Origin: a virus
DNA length: 31,049 bases
IMG/VR virus record: IMGVR_UViG_3300042890_001306
Coordinates: 1 to 31,049 of that record
Strand: one strand, 5' to 3'
Shown here: piece after piece, positions 20,655 through 29,808 of the stretch
Numbering within the stretch: the stretch's first letter is position 1
Layout of the letters: every line of letters starts with the position of its first letter
Position numbers and translations under genes: made by a program
The notes under the pieces: generated by a model
Told to the model about the DNA's origin: nothing
The model's database searches: none
What the model saw: only the letters and a program-made list of their open reading frames with translations

Positions 20655-22799
20655 ATGTATAAAGTAATAGAACTTGAGGTAAATCCCGACATATCAGGTG
20701 ATACTGGTGTATTTGAGGTAGCATGGGTTGAGTATCCCGCAATTGAACAGGAGTTAATGTATTTCAACAAACAGAGATTCTACAAGGCTCCTGAGAATGT
20801 ATCAGCAAAAGCATGTCGTGCCATCAAAGAGAATGAAGAAAGGGGAAATCCTGCAGCAACACAAACAGGAAAAATTAGAGCACAACAATTGTGTAATCGT
20901 GACGAGATTTCATTGGAAACCGTTAAGAGAATGAAATCCTATTTGGAGAGAGCGGCAACCTATTACACAGGAAACTACGATGATAATGGGACAATCTCCT
21001 ATGACCTATGGGGTGGTAAGCCAGCACTTGAGTGGGTTGATTCAATCTTGAAGAAAGAGGAAATGGGAGTTCAGGACTTTGTTAAACCAGGTCCAACAGA
21101 ATCCAAAGATGAGTTCATCGGTCGTTGTATTGCCTATGTTAAGAACGAGGGAAAAACTGATGACCAAGCAGCGGGACAATGTTATGGTATGTGGGAGAAC
21201 AGAGAGTTCTCAGCAACCAGAGTTGGTTTTGAGTGGGAGACCCTCAAGACAACAGCAGGACTGAGAATGTTCAAAAATGAAATGAGCCGAGGTTCATTAC
21301 CAGTATTATTCATTCAAGGATTACCAACTAAAGAACTGATTGAGTTCACAACTGAGTATGGTATCCCTGTGAGTGCAATCAATATGTATTCAACTCGTAA
21401 TGAGAAAATTGATTTGGTTAAAGTTATGGGTCTTAAAAGACACTATGATTTGGACTTTAATGTAAGACAAGAATTAGGTCCAATCGCAGTTAGATTTGAC
21501 TATGATGTTTCAGGATTACCAGCATACGACAACTATCCCGCAAGTGGTGAGACCGATTCAATGTTGGTTGAACCTGAATTACCACCAGTATTATTTGAGG
21601 GTGATTGTGGTTGTGGTGGAGGAATCTTTGAAGGTCTTGAAGATGCTTGTTGGGAAGGTTACATTGCAATTGGAACAAAAATACAAAATGGTCGTGAAGT
21701 GCCTAACTGTGTTCCAAAGGAAGAGTTTGAATCATTCGGTGTTGAAGATTATACTGAAGAAGAAATTGAGACCGTAAAATTATTAAAGTTCTTGGCTGAA
21801 ACTGATGTTGAAAAGTTTGAGGCAATCACAGGAGCGATGAGGGGTTCAACAGAACAAGAAATCTACAGGAGAAATCACAAATCCCCAACCGTATATTTCA
21901 AGTATGAGAGAGTGTTGAGTGGTTCACCTGATAGAGATTTCTGTGATTCAATAGAGGACAGATATTTCCGCAGATTAGAGATAGATTTATTGAGGGACAC
22001 CAATACAGAGTTTGGTCATAAGAGACAAGCCTATAGCAAATGGCTATACAAGGGAGGTCCTAATTGTGTTCATGCTTGGCACAAATATTTGTTTCAGGGA
22101 AGTAATAAGGCAGATGAAGGAATGGCTGAGGGAACTGCTGGTATCCCACCAAAGTCATTACCGAATAACGGATACTATAGTCCTGAGACCAAGAGAAAAT
22201 CAGAGGTCGCTTACATCATATCACAACAGAATATGAACTCCGTATCTTACATGAAGGATATTGAGTGTGCATTTGGTGATGTGTGCAAACCAAACTTTGA
22301 TAAGAAATCAGAACAGGTGTTTGCAGCAAAAACTGAGGAAAGAATGATATACACCCCATTGATGATACCTGATATTTTGATTCCAAGAATTGATGAGGTC
22401 ACCAATGAGAAATACTATGTTAAGTTCAAACCATCAACTATCCTTACAATTAGAGATAAGTTCATGGCTGAGTTAAGAAACAGAATGACCAACTACGAAC
22501 ACACAGACAAAAAGTTTGAGGACATCGTAATGGTTGAGACATGGATTGTTAAGGGTGAAAAAGACAAAGCCTATGAGTTAGGTTTTACAGATGAGCAAGT
22601 GCCAGTCGGAACCTGGATGGCAGCATATAAGGTGTTAGATACACCTGAAGGAAATCTTGTTTGGAATAATTATATTAAACCTGGTGTGGTGAAGGGTGCG
22701 AGTGTTGAAGGAAACTTTTTACTCAACTTTTCAGTTCAAAAAGGTGATGAGTATTTATTAGAACAAGTGATAAACATAATAAACAAAATAACTTATTAA
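20655..22799 (+). CDS. Fused head morphogenesis and XkdF-like protease protein
   Basis: Of 714 aa, residues 49-100 (SAKACRAIKENEERGNPAAT onward) and 152-181 (DEFIGRCIAYVKNEG, CYGMWE) are phage-associated motifs of unknown function. A Cys cluster (GDCGCGGG) lies near 315. Residues about 418-470 contain RDFC and GGPNCVHAWHKYLF, as in minor head (MuF-like) proteins. Residues about 561-690 resemble the XkdF putative serine-protease domain (MIYTPLMIPDILIPRIDEVT). The fusion would couple capsid assembly with proteolytic maturation. It precedes the scaffold with no gap. Confidence 0.75.
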   Translation: MYKVIELEVNPDISGDTGVFEVAWVEYPAIEQELMYFNKQRFYKAPENVSAKACRAIKENEERGNPAATQTGKIRAQQLCNRDEISLETVKRMKSYLERAATYYTGNYDDNGTISYDLWGGKPALEWVDSILKKEEMGVQDFVKPGPTESKDEFIGRCIAYVKNEGKTDDQAAGQCYGMWENREFSATRVGFEWETLKTTAGLRMFKNEMSRGSLPVLFIQGLPTKELIEFTTEYGIPVSAINMYSTRNEKIDLVKVMGLKRHYDLDFNVRQELGPIAVRFDYDVSGLPAYDNYPASGETDSMLVEPELPPVLFEGDCGCGGGIFEGLEDACWEGYIAIGTKIQNGREVPNCVPKEEFESFGVEDYTEEEIETVKLLKFLAETDVEKFEAITGAMRGSTEQEIYRRNHKSPTVYFKYERVLSGSPDRDFCDSIEDRYFRRLEIDLLRDTNTEFGHKRQAYSKWLYKGGPNCVHAWHKYLFQGSNKADEGMAEGTAGIPPKSLPNNGYYSPETKRKSEVAYIISQQNMNSVSYMKDIECAFGDVCKPNFDKKSEQVFAAKTEERMIYTPLMIPDILIPRIDEVTNEKYYVKFKPSTILTIRDKFMAELRNRMTNYEHTDKKFEDIVMVETWIVKGEKDKAYELGFTDEQVPVGTWMAAYKVLDTPEGNLVWNNYIKPGVVKGASVEGNFLLNFSVQKGDEYLLEQVINIINKITY

Positions 22800-23567
22800 A
22801 TGAACGCAACAGAAGCAATCAACAAAATCGCTGACTTGTTAGGTCTTAAGTTCAAATCTGAAAAGTTTTCTGTAACCAAGTTAATTGATGATATAACAAC
22901 TATCACCAATAACTCTGAAGAACCATTCGCAGTGGGCAATGAATTATTCGTTGTAGGTGAGGATTCAATCTTGAAACCTGCACCCGCAGGTGAACACAAA
23001 ACTCGTGATGGTATTCTTTTGGTAGTAGGTGAAGATTCAATTATTTCTAAGATTGAGGAAATCAAAGAAGAAATAGAATCTCCTGAAGTAGAAGAATCAT
23101 CAAACGATGTAATTGTAAATGAAGAAACTATGGCAAAAGCAAAACTAACAGACGGAACTGAAATCATGACTGATGAAGAAGGTGATTTCCAAGTTGGACA
23201 AAAATTGTATGCAATCACAAAAGAGGGTGAAAAAGTATCTGCTCCTGAAGGGGAACACACAACTGATTCTGGTATCGTATTGACCGTAAATGGTGAAGGA
23301 TTCATTACAGGTGTGAAGTATCCTGACATGAGTGGCGAAGGCTCTCTTGAAGATTACAAAAAGGAAATGAAAAAAATGAAGGAGGCAATGTCACAAATGA
23401 TGGCAGTTATGTCCAAGTTCAGCAAGGACTTTGAGTCCTATAAAAACGATTATGAGGATTTCAAGAACTCCCCTGTGTTTGAAACACCAGTGGCTCGTAA
23501 GACTTTCGCAAAAGAAAATATTGCAGATGCGAAAGTTGCATTCTTGAGAAATGCATTAAAAAAATAA
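22800..23567 (+). CDS. Capsid scaffold-like protein with internal repeat
   Basis: The 255-aa acidic protein lies between the protease and the major capsid gene, where scaffolds are usual. A repeated unit of about 40 residues occurs twice: FAVGNELFVVGEDSILKPAP then GEHKTRDGILLVV, and FQVGQKLYAITKEGEKVSAP then GEHTTDSGIVLTV. The C-terminal third is a coiled coil (YKKEMKKMKEAMSQMMAVMS). Scaffolds are typically cut by the co-encoded protease. ATG follows the upstream stop directly. Confidence 0.72.
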   Translation: MNATEAINKIADLLGLKFKSEKFSVTKLIDDITTITNNSEEPFAVGNELFVVGEDSILKPAPAGEHKTRDGILLVVGEDSIISKIEEIKEEIESPEVEESSNDVIVNEETMAKAKLTDGTEIMTDEEGDFQVGQKLYAITKEGEKVSAPEGEHTTDSGIVLTVNGEGFITGVKYPDMSGEGSLEDYKKEMKKMKEAMSQMMAVMSKFSKDFESYKNDYEDFKNSPVFETPVARKTFAKENIADAKVAFLRNALKK

Positions 23568-23585
23568 AATAAATAAAAAATAAAA

Positions 23586-24554
23586 ATGGAAAAGAAAATG
23601 TTCAAAAAAGGGGAAGTATCATCTTTCGCTTTTAACTACGATTTGTCTAACCTACCTACTTACAACTCATACGGTGACGATATGTTGATTAAGGCGTTCT
23701 TAGGTTTGACTTTACCAAAATATTCATCTGTTAGACCAAACTTGAAAGGAACAACTGAAAAAGTAGGTTTCGTAACTAACGATGTTATATTACAAGATTT
23801 AGCCTGCGGGTTTGAACCCACAGGTGACACAGTTCAAAATGTTGTAACAATTGACTTGTGTAATAAAAAAGTAAACCAACAATTGTGTCCTTATTCTTTA
23901 TATGACACTTATTTGAGTCAGTATTTGTCTGATAGCAATTTCCAAGAATCTGTTCCTTTTGAACAAGTTATCCTTGAAGATATCGCTAACAGAACTGCTA
24001 ACCAAATTGAATTACAATTGTGGAGAAACTCTACTGCAACTGGTGCTACAGTTTACAACAGTCAGTGTTTTGATGGTCTTATCAGATTGATTACATCTGC
24101 TAACGGTGCGACTCCTGTAACTTACACAGCGGCTACTGCAACAAATGGTCTTGATGTATTCACATCTTACTACCAAGCAATCCCTGAGAATGTATTACAC
24201 AGAGATGACTTAGTTATCTATTGTGGTTATGCTGACTACAGAGCGTTGGTAGCGTCAATGAGAAACAACAGTTTCATCAACTTGTTCACAGACCCAACTG
24301 GCGTTGCTACTGAAGGTTCTGATTGGGGTGTAATCCTTCCAGGTTCAAATGTAAGAGTAGTTCCAACTCAAGGTCTTACAGGTCAATCTAAAGTATATGC
24401 AGGACCTGCACAATATGTAATGGTTGGTATGAATGCTGAGATGATGACTCAAAAAGCAATGTATGACCCATTTGAAGACATCGTGAAATTAAACTTACAT
24501 GCTACTTACGGTGTGGGTGTATTCTCTGTTGATTCTTGGGTAGTTGCTTCCTAA
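23586..24554 (+). CDS. Major capsid protein
   Basis: The 322-aa protein follows the scaffold and precedes the tail tube gene, with short A-rich leaders. It has a course expected for an HK97-type capsid protein: an N-terminal arm, LPKYSSVRPNLKGTTEKVGF, the E-loop-like stretch with Cys residues, a long helix at IANRTANQIELQLWRN, and an A-domain with MTQKAMYDPFEDIVKLNLHA near the end. The role is inferred from context and this pattern. Cys residues are unusually frequent for a capsid protein (for example CNKKVNQQLC). Confidence 0.85.
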   Translation: MEKKMFKKGEVSSFAFNYDLSNLPTYNSYGDDMLIKAFLGLTLPKYSSVRPNLKGTTEKVGFVTNDVILQDLACGFEPTGDTVQNVVTIDLCNKKVNQQLCPYSLYDTYLSQYLSDSNFQESVPFEQVILEDIANRTANQIELQLWRNSTATGATVYNSQCFDGLIRLITSANGATPVTYTAATATNGLDVFTSYYQAIPENVLHRDDLVIYCGYADYRALVASMRNNSFINLFTDPTGVATEGSDWGVILPGSNVRVVPTQGLTGQSKVYAGPAQYVMVGMNAEMMTQKAMYDPFEDIVKLNLHATYGVGVFSVDSWVVAS

Positions 24555-24582
24555 TAAACCTTAAATTAAAAAACTAAAAATT

Positions 24583-25128
24583 ATGAGTTGTTTTATATCA
24601 AGTGGGTTTACATTAGATTGTAGAAATGCATCAACAGGTGGTTTACAAACTATTTGGATTTTGGGTGGTTCTGGTAACACAATCACATCATGGACATCAA
24701 ATGGTGATAACCAAGTTACTGCAGCATCTGGTACAGGTGTATTCTACAAGTTTGAACTCACTAAACAAGGCTCTTCATTCACTGAAGACATCGGGGTGAA
24801 CACAACTGCTCAGTCAGTAGTATTCCAACCGACATTGGTAATGAACTTACCAAGAATGGACAAGGATTTGAGAAATGTATTCCAAAATCTTGTTTCACAA
24901 AATAACATCTATGCTATCGCAAAAGACAACAACGGTCGTTATTGGACAGTTGCTTGGCAGAACGGAGCATTGGTAACCGCAGGTTCTCTTGCATCAGGAT
25001 TGGCTTACACAGACCTTAACGGTATGTCAGCACTTACAATCCAAGGTGGTGAACCAAACGCAACACAAGAAATCCTTGTAACTACTACTCTTGGAGCAAT
25101 ATTTACAGGTATTACGGTTCAAGCGTAA
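24583..25128 (+). CDS. Major tail (tube) protein
   Basis: A compact beta-rich protein of 181 aa with FISSGFTLDCRNASTGGLQT at the start, FYKFELTKQGSSFTEDIGVN, and repeated strands. This fits a siphovirus tail tube subunit. It lies directly after the major capsid gene with a similar A-rich leader and before a strong terminator, as would suit two highly expressed virion proteins. Its distance from the tape measure and chaperone genes is odd. Confidence 0.72.
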   Translation: MSCFISSGFTLDCRNASTGGLQTIWILGGSGNTITSWTSNGDNQVTAASGTGVFYKFELTKQGSSFTEDIGVNTTAQSVVFQPTLVMNLPRMDKDLRNVFQNLVSQNNIYAIAKDNNGRYWTVAWQNGALVTAGSLASGLAYTDLNGMSALTIQGGEPNATQEILVTTTLGAIFTGITVQA

Positions 25129-25143
25129 TTAAAAATAATAATC

Positions 25144-25175
25144 GGCACCCTTCAACCCTGAGGGGTGCCTTTTTT
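25144..25175 (+). terminator. Rho-independent terminator after the tail tube gene
   Basis: GGCACCC (25144-25150) pairs with GGGTGCC (25163-25169) and six T follow. It ends the capsid/tail-tube transcript. No promoter is visible before the adhesin gene 18 bases on, which suggests read-through at lower level. Confidence 0.87.
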
Positions 25176-25192
25176 AAGCCAAGAACAAACAA

Positions 25193-27838
25193 ATGAAGTG
25201 GAACGGTAGAACATACAGACCAGCAAACGCACAATACATAACAAAGAAAAAACCCTTTGATTTTCAGGAAGCATTAAAACCCTATGGTGAGAAAGAATTG
25301 CCAGTGTGGAATGCCATTGTCGCTGTGAATAATGAGACATCATCAGAACCTGTTGCTTCACCGACACCGACTCCTTCTAATACTGCTACACAAACTCCAA
25401 CTCCCACAGTAACACAGACCAACACACCTACAACGACAGCGACTTTAACACCAACTCCTACAAATACATCAACACAGACACCATCACCAACGCCTTCACC
25501 ACAACCTGTATTATGGGTTGCGTCTAATGGTAGTAATGGTATTGAAGGTTATTCAATTTCCCCAAGTGCGACAACTTGGACTAATGCGAATATGAATACT
25601 TTGTCCGCAACTGTTTTAACTACAATAGCAAGTGATGGAACATATTGGGGTGGTGTTGGGACAACCAATACAGGAACAACCGCACAAATATCTTATCTTT
25701 CCAATAATGGTTATGATTGGTTTACAGGAGCAACAATGCCAAATTATCAAGCAGTATCAAGAATTGCAACTAATGGTTCAATTTGGTTGGTTGGTTCAGC
25801 AATATCAACAAGTGGAACAATTGCGAGTTATTCTTATGATAGAATAAATTATTCTGCCGCAACTATAACTATTCTATCAGGACAATCAACACCAACTAAT
25901 ATTAGCTCATTTGGATATAATGGAAGTAATTGGTTGGCTGGTTGTTCTTCTACAGGAGCAACAGCACCAGTAAGGACAGCATTATTATATTCTGAAAATG
26001 GTGTAAATTGGACTGGTCTAACAAATAATTTCTTTACTGCGAATATAACGCAATTGATTTACGCAAATGGAAAATGGGCTGCAGTTCAAAGTATTGGAAC
26101 TAGTTTGAATAAGTTTGCAACATCAATAGATGGATTAAATTGGACGGGAACAACAAATATTACAAATGGTAGTATATTTGGAAGTAGCAATTTAAGTGCT
26201 ATTGTTTATTTCAAAAATAAGTATGTTGCGTCAGTAAATACAACAGGAGCGACAAGTTATACAATTGCTTATTCAAATGATGGTTTAACTTGGTCTGCGG
26301 CAACAAGCACAAAACCTTTAATTGCTGGTGGTGTTAGAACATTAACTACAGATGGTAATGTATTGATTGCGAGTTCAATAACAGGAGCAACAGGAAATAT
26401 AAATGAAACATTTATTTCTAATGATGGTATAAATTGGTCGGCAAATACTGGTAGTAATTTTAACACTATATTTACAGGAACATCTCAAGTATCTAACATA
26501 ACAAGTAATGTAATGATACAACCACCACCAAACCCAACACCTACCCCTACCGCAACTGTTACACAAACCCCTACAAACACTGAGACACCGACAACAACAC
26601 CGACAAACACTGAGACACCGACACAAACCCCTTCAAATACACCAACAGGGACACCAACTCCGACAACCACACCAACTCCGACACCTACTGACCCAAGAGC
26701 ATGTAGAACTTATGAAATCGTTACAGGTGGGTTTTCTATATTCGTTAATTATATTGATTGTGATGGAAATCCACAAACTTATTCTCAACCATTCGGGGAT
26801 ACAAATACAATATGTGCCAAACAAAATAGTGTAGTAATAACAAGTGGTTCAGGAACTATAACCGATATTGGAACTTGTCCTTTACCTACACCTACCCCGA
26901 CAATAACTCAAACACAAACTCCAACTCAAACAGGAACTCCTACTCAAACAGGAACTCCTACTCAAACTCCTACAAATACTCAAACAGGGACTCCAACTCA
27001 AACTCCGACTAACACATTAACACCAACAAATACAAGTAGTCCAACACCTACTCCAAGTTCCCAACCATCAGGAACAACTGAAGCAAACACCTATTTAAGT
27101 GCTGTGGTTGATGCTGGTGGAACAGGTATTACTGAAACTGTATCTGCGGCAACAAGAACATTATTCACATCTCTTGTATCAAATAATCTTTGGGAAAGTA
27201 TTACCACTATGTATCCGATGTTGGGTGGTATAAGTGCATCTTGTAAGTTCAATGCCAAAAACCCTGTTGATACAGACGCTGCATATAGATTAGTATTTAA
27301 CGGAGGTTGGACATTCAACGCTTCAGGGGCTACTTCTAACGGAACTAACGCCTACGCAAATACCTACTTATCACCTTCAGCAATGACTTTAGATAGTCAG
27401 CATCTTGGTATTTATTTATCTAATAACAGTGCTCCTGTTGGTTCGGGTAGAAACTATGTTGGTGCGGCTCAAGGAACTCGCTACCAAGTAATTGCTCAAG
27501 ACGGAACACCTAACTGGTTTTGGGGTGTTAATAGTGGTGGTTCATCATTGGCAAGCCCTAATACTCAAGGTATGTTATTGGCGGCATCAAGTGGAACTAC
27601 AAACAACGCTCTTTATAGAAATGGTAGTTCATTACAAAATGTGTCGGTTTCATCAAGAAGTGCAATCACAGTTCCTATGTTCTTGGCGGCGATGAATAAC
27701 AACGGAACTCCTATCCAATACTACGCAAACCAATATAGTTTTGCTACATTTGGATTAGGTTTAACGGCAGCACAGGTAACAACTCTTACAAATATAATAA
27801 ACACATTCCAAACCACATTAGGTAGAAATACATTCTAA
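25193..27838 (+). CDS. Modular tail fibre/adhesin with beta-propeller and lectin-like domains
   Basis: Of 881 aa, residues 1-55 form a small anchor (MKWNGRTYRPANAQYITKKK). After a Thr/Pro linker (56-105), residues 106-440 contain six S-x-[ND]-G-x-x-W-like repeats (YSENGVNW, ATSIDGLNW, AYSNDGLTW, FISNDGINW and two weaker ones), matching a beta-propeller. A second linker (about 443-502) leads to one Cys module (503-563) of the type in the 12467 gene, a third linker (563-628), and a C-terminal lectin-like domain ending in TNIINTFQTTLGR. A receptor-binding role is inferred. Confidence 0.75.
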   Translation: MKWNGRTYRPANAQYITKKKPFDFQEALKPYGEKELPVWNAIVAVNNETSSEPVASPTPTPSNTATQTPTPTVTQTNTPTTTATLTPTPTNTSTQTPSPTPSPQPVLWVASNGSNGIEGYSISPSATTWTNANMNTLSATVLTTIASDGTYWGGVGTTNTGTTAQISYLSNNGYDWFTGATMPNYQAVSRIATNGSIWLVGSAISTSGTIASYSYDRINYSAATITILSGQSTPTNISSFGYNGSNWLAGCSSTGATAPVRTALLYSENGVNWTGLTNNFFTANITQLIYANGKWAAVQSIGTSLNKFATSIDGLNWTGTTNITNGSIFGSSNLSAIVYFKNKYVASVNTTGATSYTIAYSNDGLTWSAATSTKPLIAGGVRTLTTDGNVLIASSITGATGNINETFISNDGINWSANTGSNFNTIFTGTSQVSNITSNVMIQPPPNPTPTPTATVTQTPTNTETPTTTPTNTETPTQTPSNTPTGTPTPTTTPTPTPTDPRACRTYEIVTGGFSIFVNYIDCDGNPQTYSQPFGDTNTICAKQNSVVITSGSGTITDIGTCPLPTPTPTITQTQTPTQTGTPTQTGTPTQTPTNTQTGTPTQTPTNTLTPTNTSSPTPTPSSQPSGTTEANTYLSAVVDAGGTGITETVSAATRTLFTSLVSNNLWESITTMYPMLGGISASCKFNAKNPVDTDAAYRLVFNGGWTFNASGATSNGTNAYANTYLSPSAMTLDSQHLGIYLSNNSAPVGSGRNYVGAAQGTRYQVIAQDGTPNWFWGVNSGGSSLASPNTQGMLLAASSGTTNNALYRNGSSLQNVSVSSRSAITVPMFLAAMNNNGTPIQYYANQYSFATFGLGLTAAQVTTLTNIINTFQTTLGRNTF
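26521..26695 (+). repeat. Thr/Pro linker repeats in the adhesin gene
   Basis: This is one of three linkers (others at 25360-25509 and 26881-27078). ACTCAAACAGGAACTCCT is tandemly repeated at about 26928-26970. The repeats are shared with the genes at 10518, 12467 and 28298. Confidence 0.85.
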
Positions 27839-27839
27839 T

Positions 27840-28097
27840 ATGACTGAACAAGTAGCAATTTTAACAATAAATCAAAAGGATAGTTTGGTGGGACAACTGG
27901 TATGTCCTGATGTATATTTCAACCCAACATTAGACGCCAATGTAAATTGGTTCATATCTGATGAGGAAATCATGAGCTCAATTTACCCTGAACATGAGTG
28001 GGTCAAAGATTTAACTTTGAGTGATTATGTTGGACCATACATGCCACCACAACCAAGCCCAATTCCTTCAGGAACGACAGAGTATGTTGGCAGTTAA
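27840..28097 (+). CDS. Hypothetical virion-associated protein, 85 aa
   Basis: The protein starts MTEQVAILTINQKDSLVGQL and ends with a Pro-rich, flexible tail ([18 protein letters not shown]). The SGTTE string also follows the third linker of the adhesin upstream. No known family. It starts one base after the adhesin stop. It may be a small chaperone or an attachment piece for the two adhesins, which is inferred from position. Confidence 0.6.
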   Translation: MTEQVAILTINQKDSLVGQLVCPDVYFNPTLDANVNWFISDEEIMSSIYPEHEWVKDLTLSDYVGPYMPPQPSPIPSGTTEYVGS

Positions 28098-28317
28098 AAA
28101 GAAAGTAATTGTTGATGAGGTTGAATATGAAGGTTATGAAATATTCTCAGTTGAATGGGAATTAAAAAATAACTTATTTGGAGTTAAGGTTATTTATACT
28201 GATAACGACACAGAAACAAAGAAACTAAAAACCCATTACTTTAGGGTTGGAGATGATGTTAACATAAATGAAATAATAGACGAGATACACAAATTACATG
28301 GCAAGGATATTCTATAG
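28084..28317 (+). CDS. Hypothetical protein, 77 aa
   Basis: I take ATG 28084, which overlaps the upstream stop by 14 bases; an in-frame ATG at 28021 would run far inside that gene. The protein is soluble, with [20 protein letters not shown] and [20 protein letters not shown], mainly strands. Its end overlaps the next gene by 20 bases. Unknown family. Its tight coupling to two adhesin genes suggests a tail or decoration accessory role. Confidence 0.62.
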   Translation: MLAVKKKVIVDEVEYEGYEIFSVEWELKNNLFGVKVIYTDNDTETKKLKTHYFRVGDDVNINEIIDEIHKLHGKDIL

Positions 28318-29806
28318 AAAAAAGTTTAGTAACTATTTGGGAGAACAAAGAGCGATAGATGATATTGTTGTCGCATATACTACTGACCCAACACCAACAC
28401 CTACGCCATCTATTACCCCAACTCTAACTCCTACAGGAACTCCTACGGCGACTCCTAATCCAACATCTACACCTACACCATCTATTACCCCAACTCAAAC
28501 TCAAACACCAACCACAACTCCTACGAATACTCCTACGAATACAGGAACACCAACACAAACTCCGACAAATACAGCAACGCCTACATTTACACCTACCCCG
28601 ACTCAAACTCCTAACGCTCTTTGTCCTCAACAACTTATCTTGAGTGCATCTTCACCGAGCTACTTATACGGATTATACAATAGAGCAACAATTTATACTG
28701 GTGGAACATTTGAGACCGCTTGGTATAACTTTGATGATAACATAATGAACTATGGAACTAACCCTGACGGAAACGACTATGTGGCTTTCTCAATCAATTC
28801 GGGTAGTGATTATACTTCGTTATATTGGAGTAGTGATATATTGGGTAATGATGGTAATTGGACTATCGCTTACTCAACTGGTAATACCTTATTTAACGGA
28901 GGAACTCTAATCAGTTCAATTATATTGGATACTGACTCTTTGCTTAGTGGTAGTTTGTTCTTCCCACCAAATGGTTTCTTACAATTTAATGGTGGTTATA
29001 TCAATTATCCTGCGTCTTGTCCTACACCGACTCCTACCCCGACTAACACAAAAACACCAACTATGACCCCTACTCCTTCAGCAGCGGCTTGGACTCCAGC
29101 ACAAATGACTGCATTATGGGATTGGTGGACGGCAAGTAGTGGTGTAACAACAGCATTTGGTTATGTTATTGGTTGGCAGGGATATAATGGAAATATTTTA
29201 CTTCCATTTAATAACAATACTAATAATAGTTATATTTCATCTGATTCTTCATTTAATAATCAACCTTCAGTCAATATAAACACCACTCAATTATCAGCTG
29301 GTGATGTAGGACTTACAACTTTAGTTAGTAGCGCATCTAGTGTGAGTAAGTGTCAAATTATTGTTGGTCAAGTTATTTGGAAAACTGGTGGTGATACATC
29401 TATTATTGCAGCTTGGGGGGCGGAAAACAACCCAAGATTTGCTATGTTTAGTCAGCCAGGAACACCATTAGTTGATTATTATGCCGATGTATCAGGATAT
29501 AATCAAGGGACAGGTTATTTTGAACCAAGCAATTATGTATTCGCAAGACAACAATATAATTTCTCAAATGGAGAATTAAGATATTATGAGTCATCAGCAA
29601 ATACCTTTAATAATCAAATTGGAACATATACAGCATCATCAGGACTAAACTTTGTAAATGGATACTTTACAGTAGGGTCTTATAGAGGTCAATTTGGTTC
29701 AACTCCAAATATGAAGGTTGTAGAGGTTATTGGATTAAACGCAATTCCTACAAGCACAGAACTTACACAGTTATCAACATATATTACAAACAAATACGGA
29801 ATATAA
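28298..29806 (+). CDS. Second modular adhesin with lectin-like C-terminus
   Basis: Of 502 aa, a 30-residue basic anchor ([20 protein letters not shown]) is followed by a Thr/Pro linker (30-105), a beta-rich domain (about 106-240) starting with [20 protein letters not shown], a short linker (242-262), and a C-terminal domain ending [16 protein letters not shown]. That ending is typical of concanavalin/LamG-like domains in Bacteroidota phage and host proteins. The anchor differs from that of the first adhesin, so the two may attach at different virion sites. Cell-surface binding is the inferred role. Confidence 0.7.
   Translation: MARIFYRKKFSNYLGEQRAIDDIVVAYTTDPTPTPTPSITPTLTPTGTPTATPNPTSTPTPSITPTQTQTPTTTPTNTPTNTGTPTQTPTNTATPTFTPTPTQTPNALCPQQLILSASSPSYLYGLYNRATIYTGGTFETAWYNFDDNIMNYGTNPDGNDYVAFSINSGSDYTSLYWSSDILGNDGNWTIAYSTGNTLFNGGTLISSIILDTDSLLSGSLFFPPNGFLQFNGGYINYPASCPTPTPTPTNTKTPTMTPTPSAAAWTPAQMTALWDWWTASSGVTTAFGYVIGWQGYNGNILLPFNNNTNNSYISSDSSFNNQPSVNINTTQLSAGDVGLTTLVSSASSVSKCQIIVGQVIWKTGGDTSIIAAWGAENNPRFAMFSQPGTPLVDYYADVSGYNQGTGYFEPSNYVFARQQYNFSNGELRYYESSANTFNNQIGTYTASSGLNFVNGYFTVGSYRGQFGSTPNMKVVEVIGLNAIPTSTELTQLSTYITNKYGI
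28387..28614 (+). repeat. Thr/Pro linker repeat in the second adhesin gene
   Basis: Repeated C-T-A-C triplets encode TPTPT runs. An internal duplication of CCATCTATTACCCCAACT is seen. A shorter linker lies at about 29020-29082. Confidence 0.85.
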
Positions 29807-29808
29807 AA

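Noticed and set aside
22796-23329. Long minus-strand frame of 177 codons opposite the scaffold gene
   Set aside because: It is antisense to a convincing gene in a continuous plus-strand operon, and its Ser/Pro-rich translation reflects the opposite strand.
26375-26824. Cys-rich minus-strand frames opposite the adhesin gene
   Set aside because: They are the reverse reading of Thr/Pro linker DNA, which gives Cys, Val and Gly runs by composition; they have no promoter or coding logic.
10991-29082. CRISPR array or tandem-repeat locus
   Set aside because: The Thr/Pro linker repeats are degenerate, in frame, triplet-phased and inside genes, with no constant repeat and unique spacers.
10518-29806. 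Diversity-generating retroelement acting on the adhesins
   Set aside because: No reverse transcriptase gene and no template/variable repeat pair were seen.
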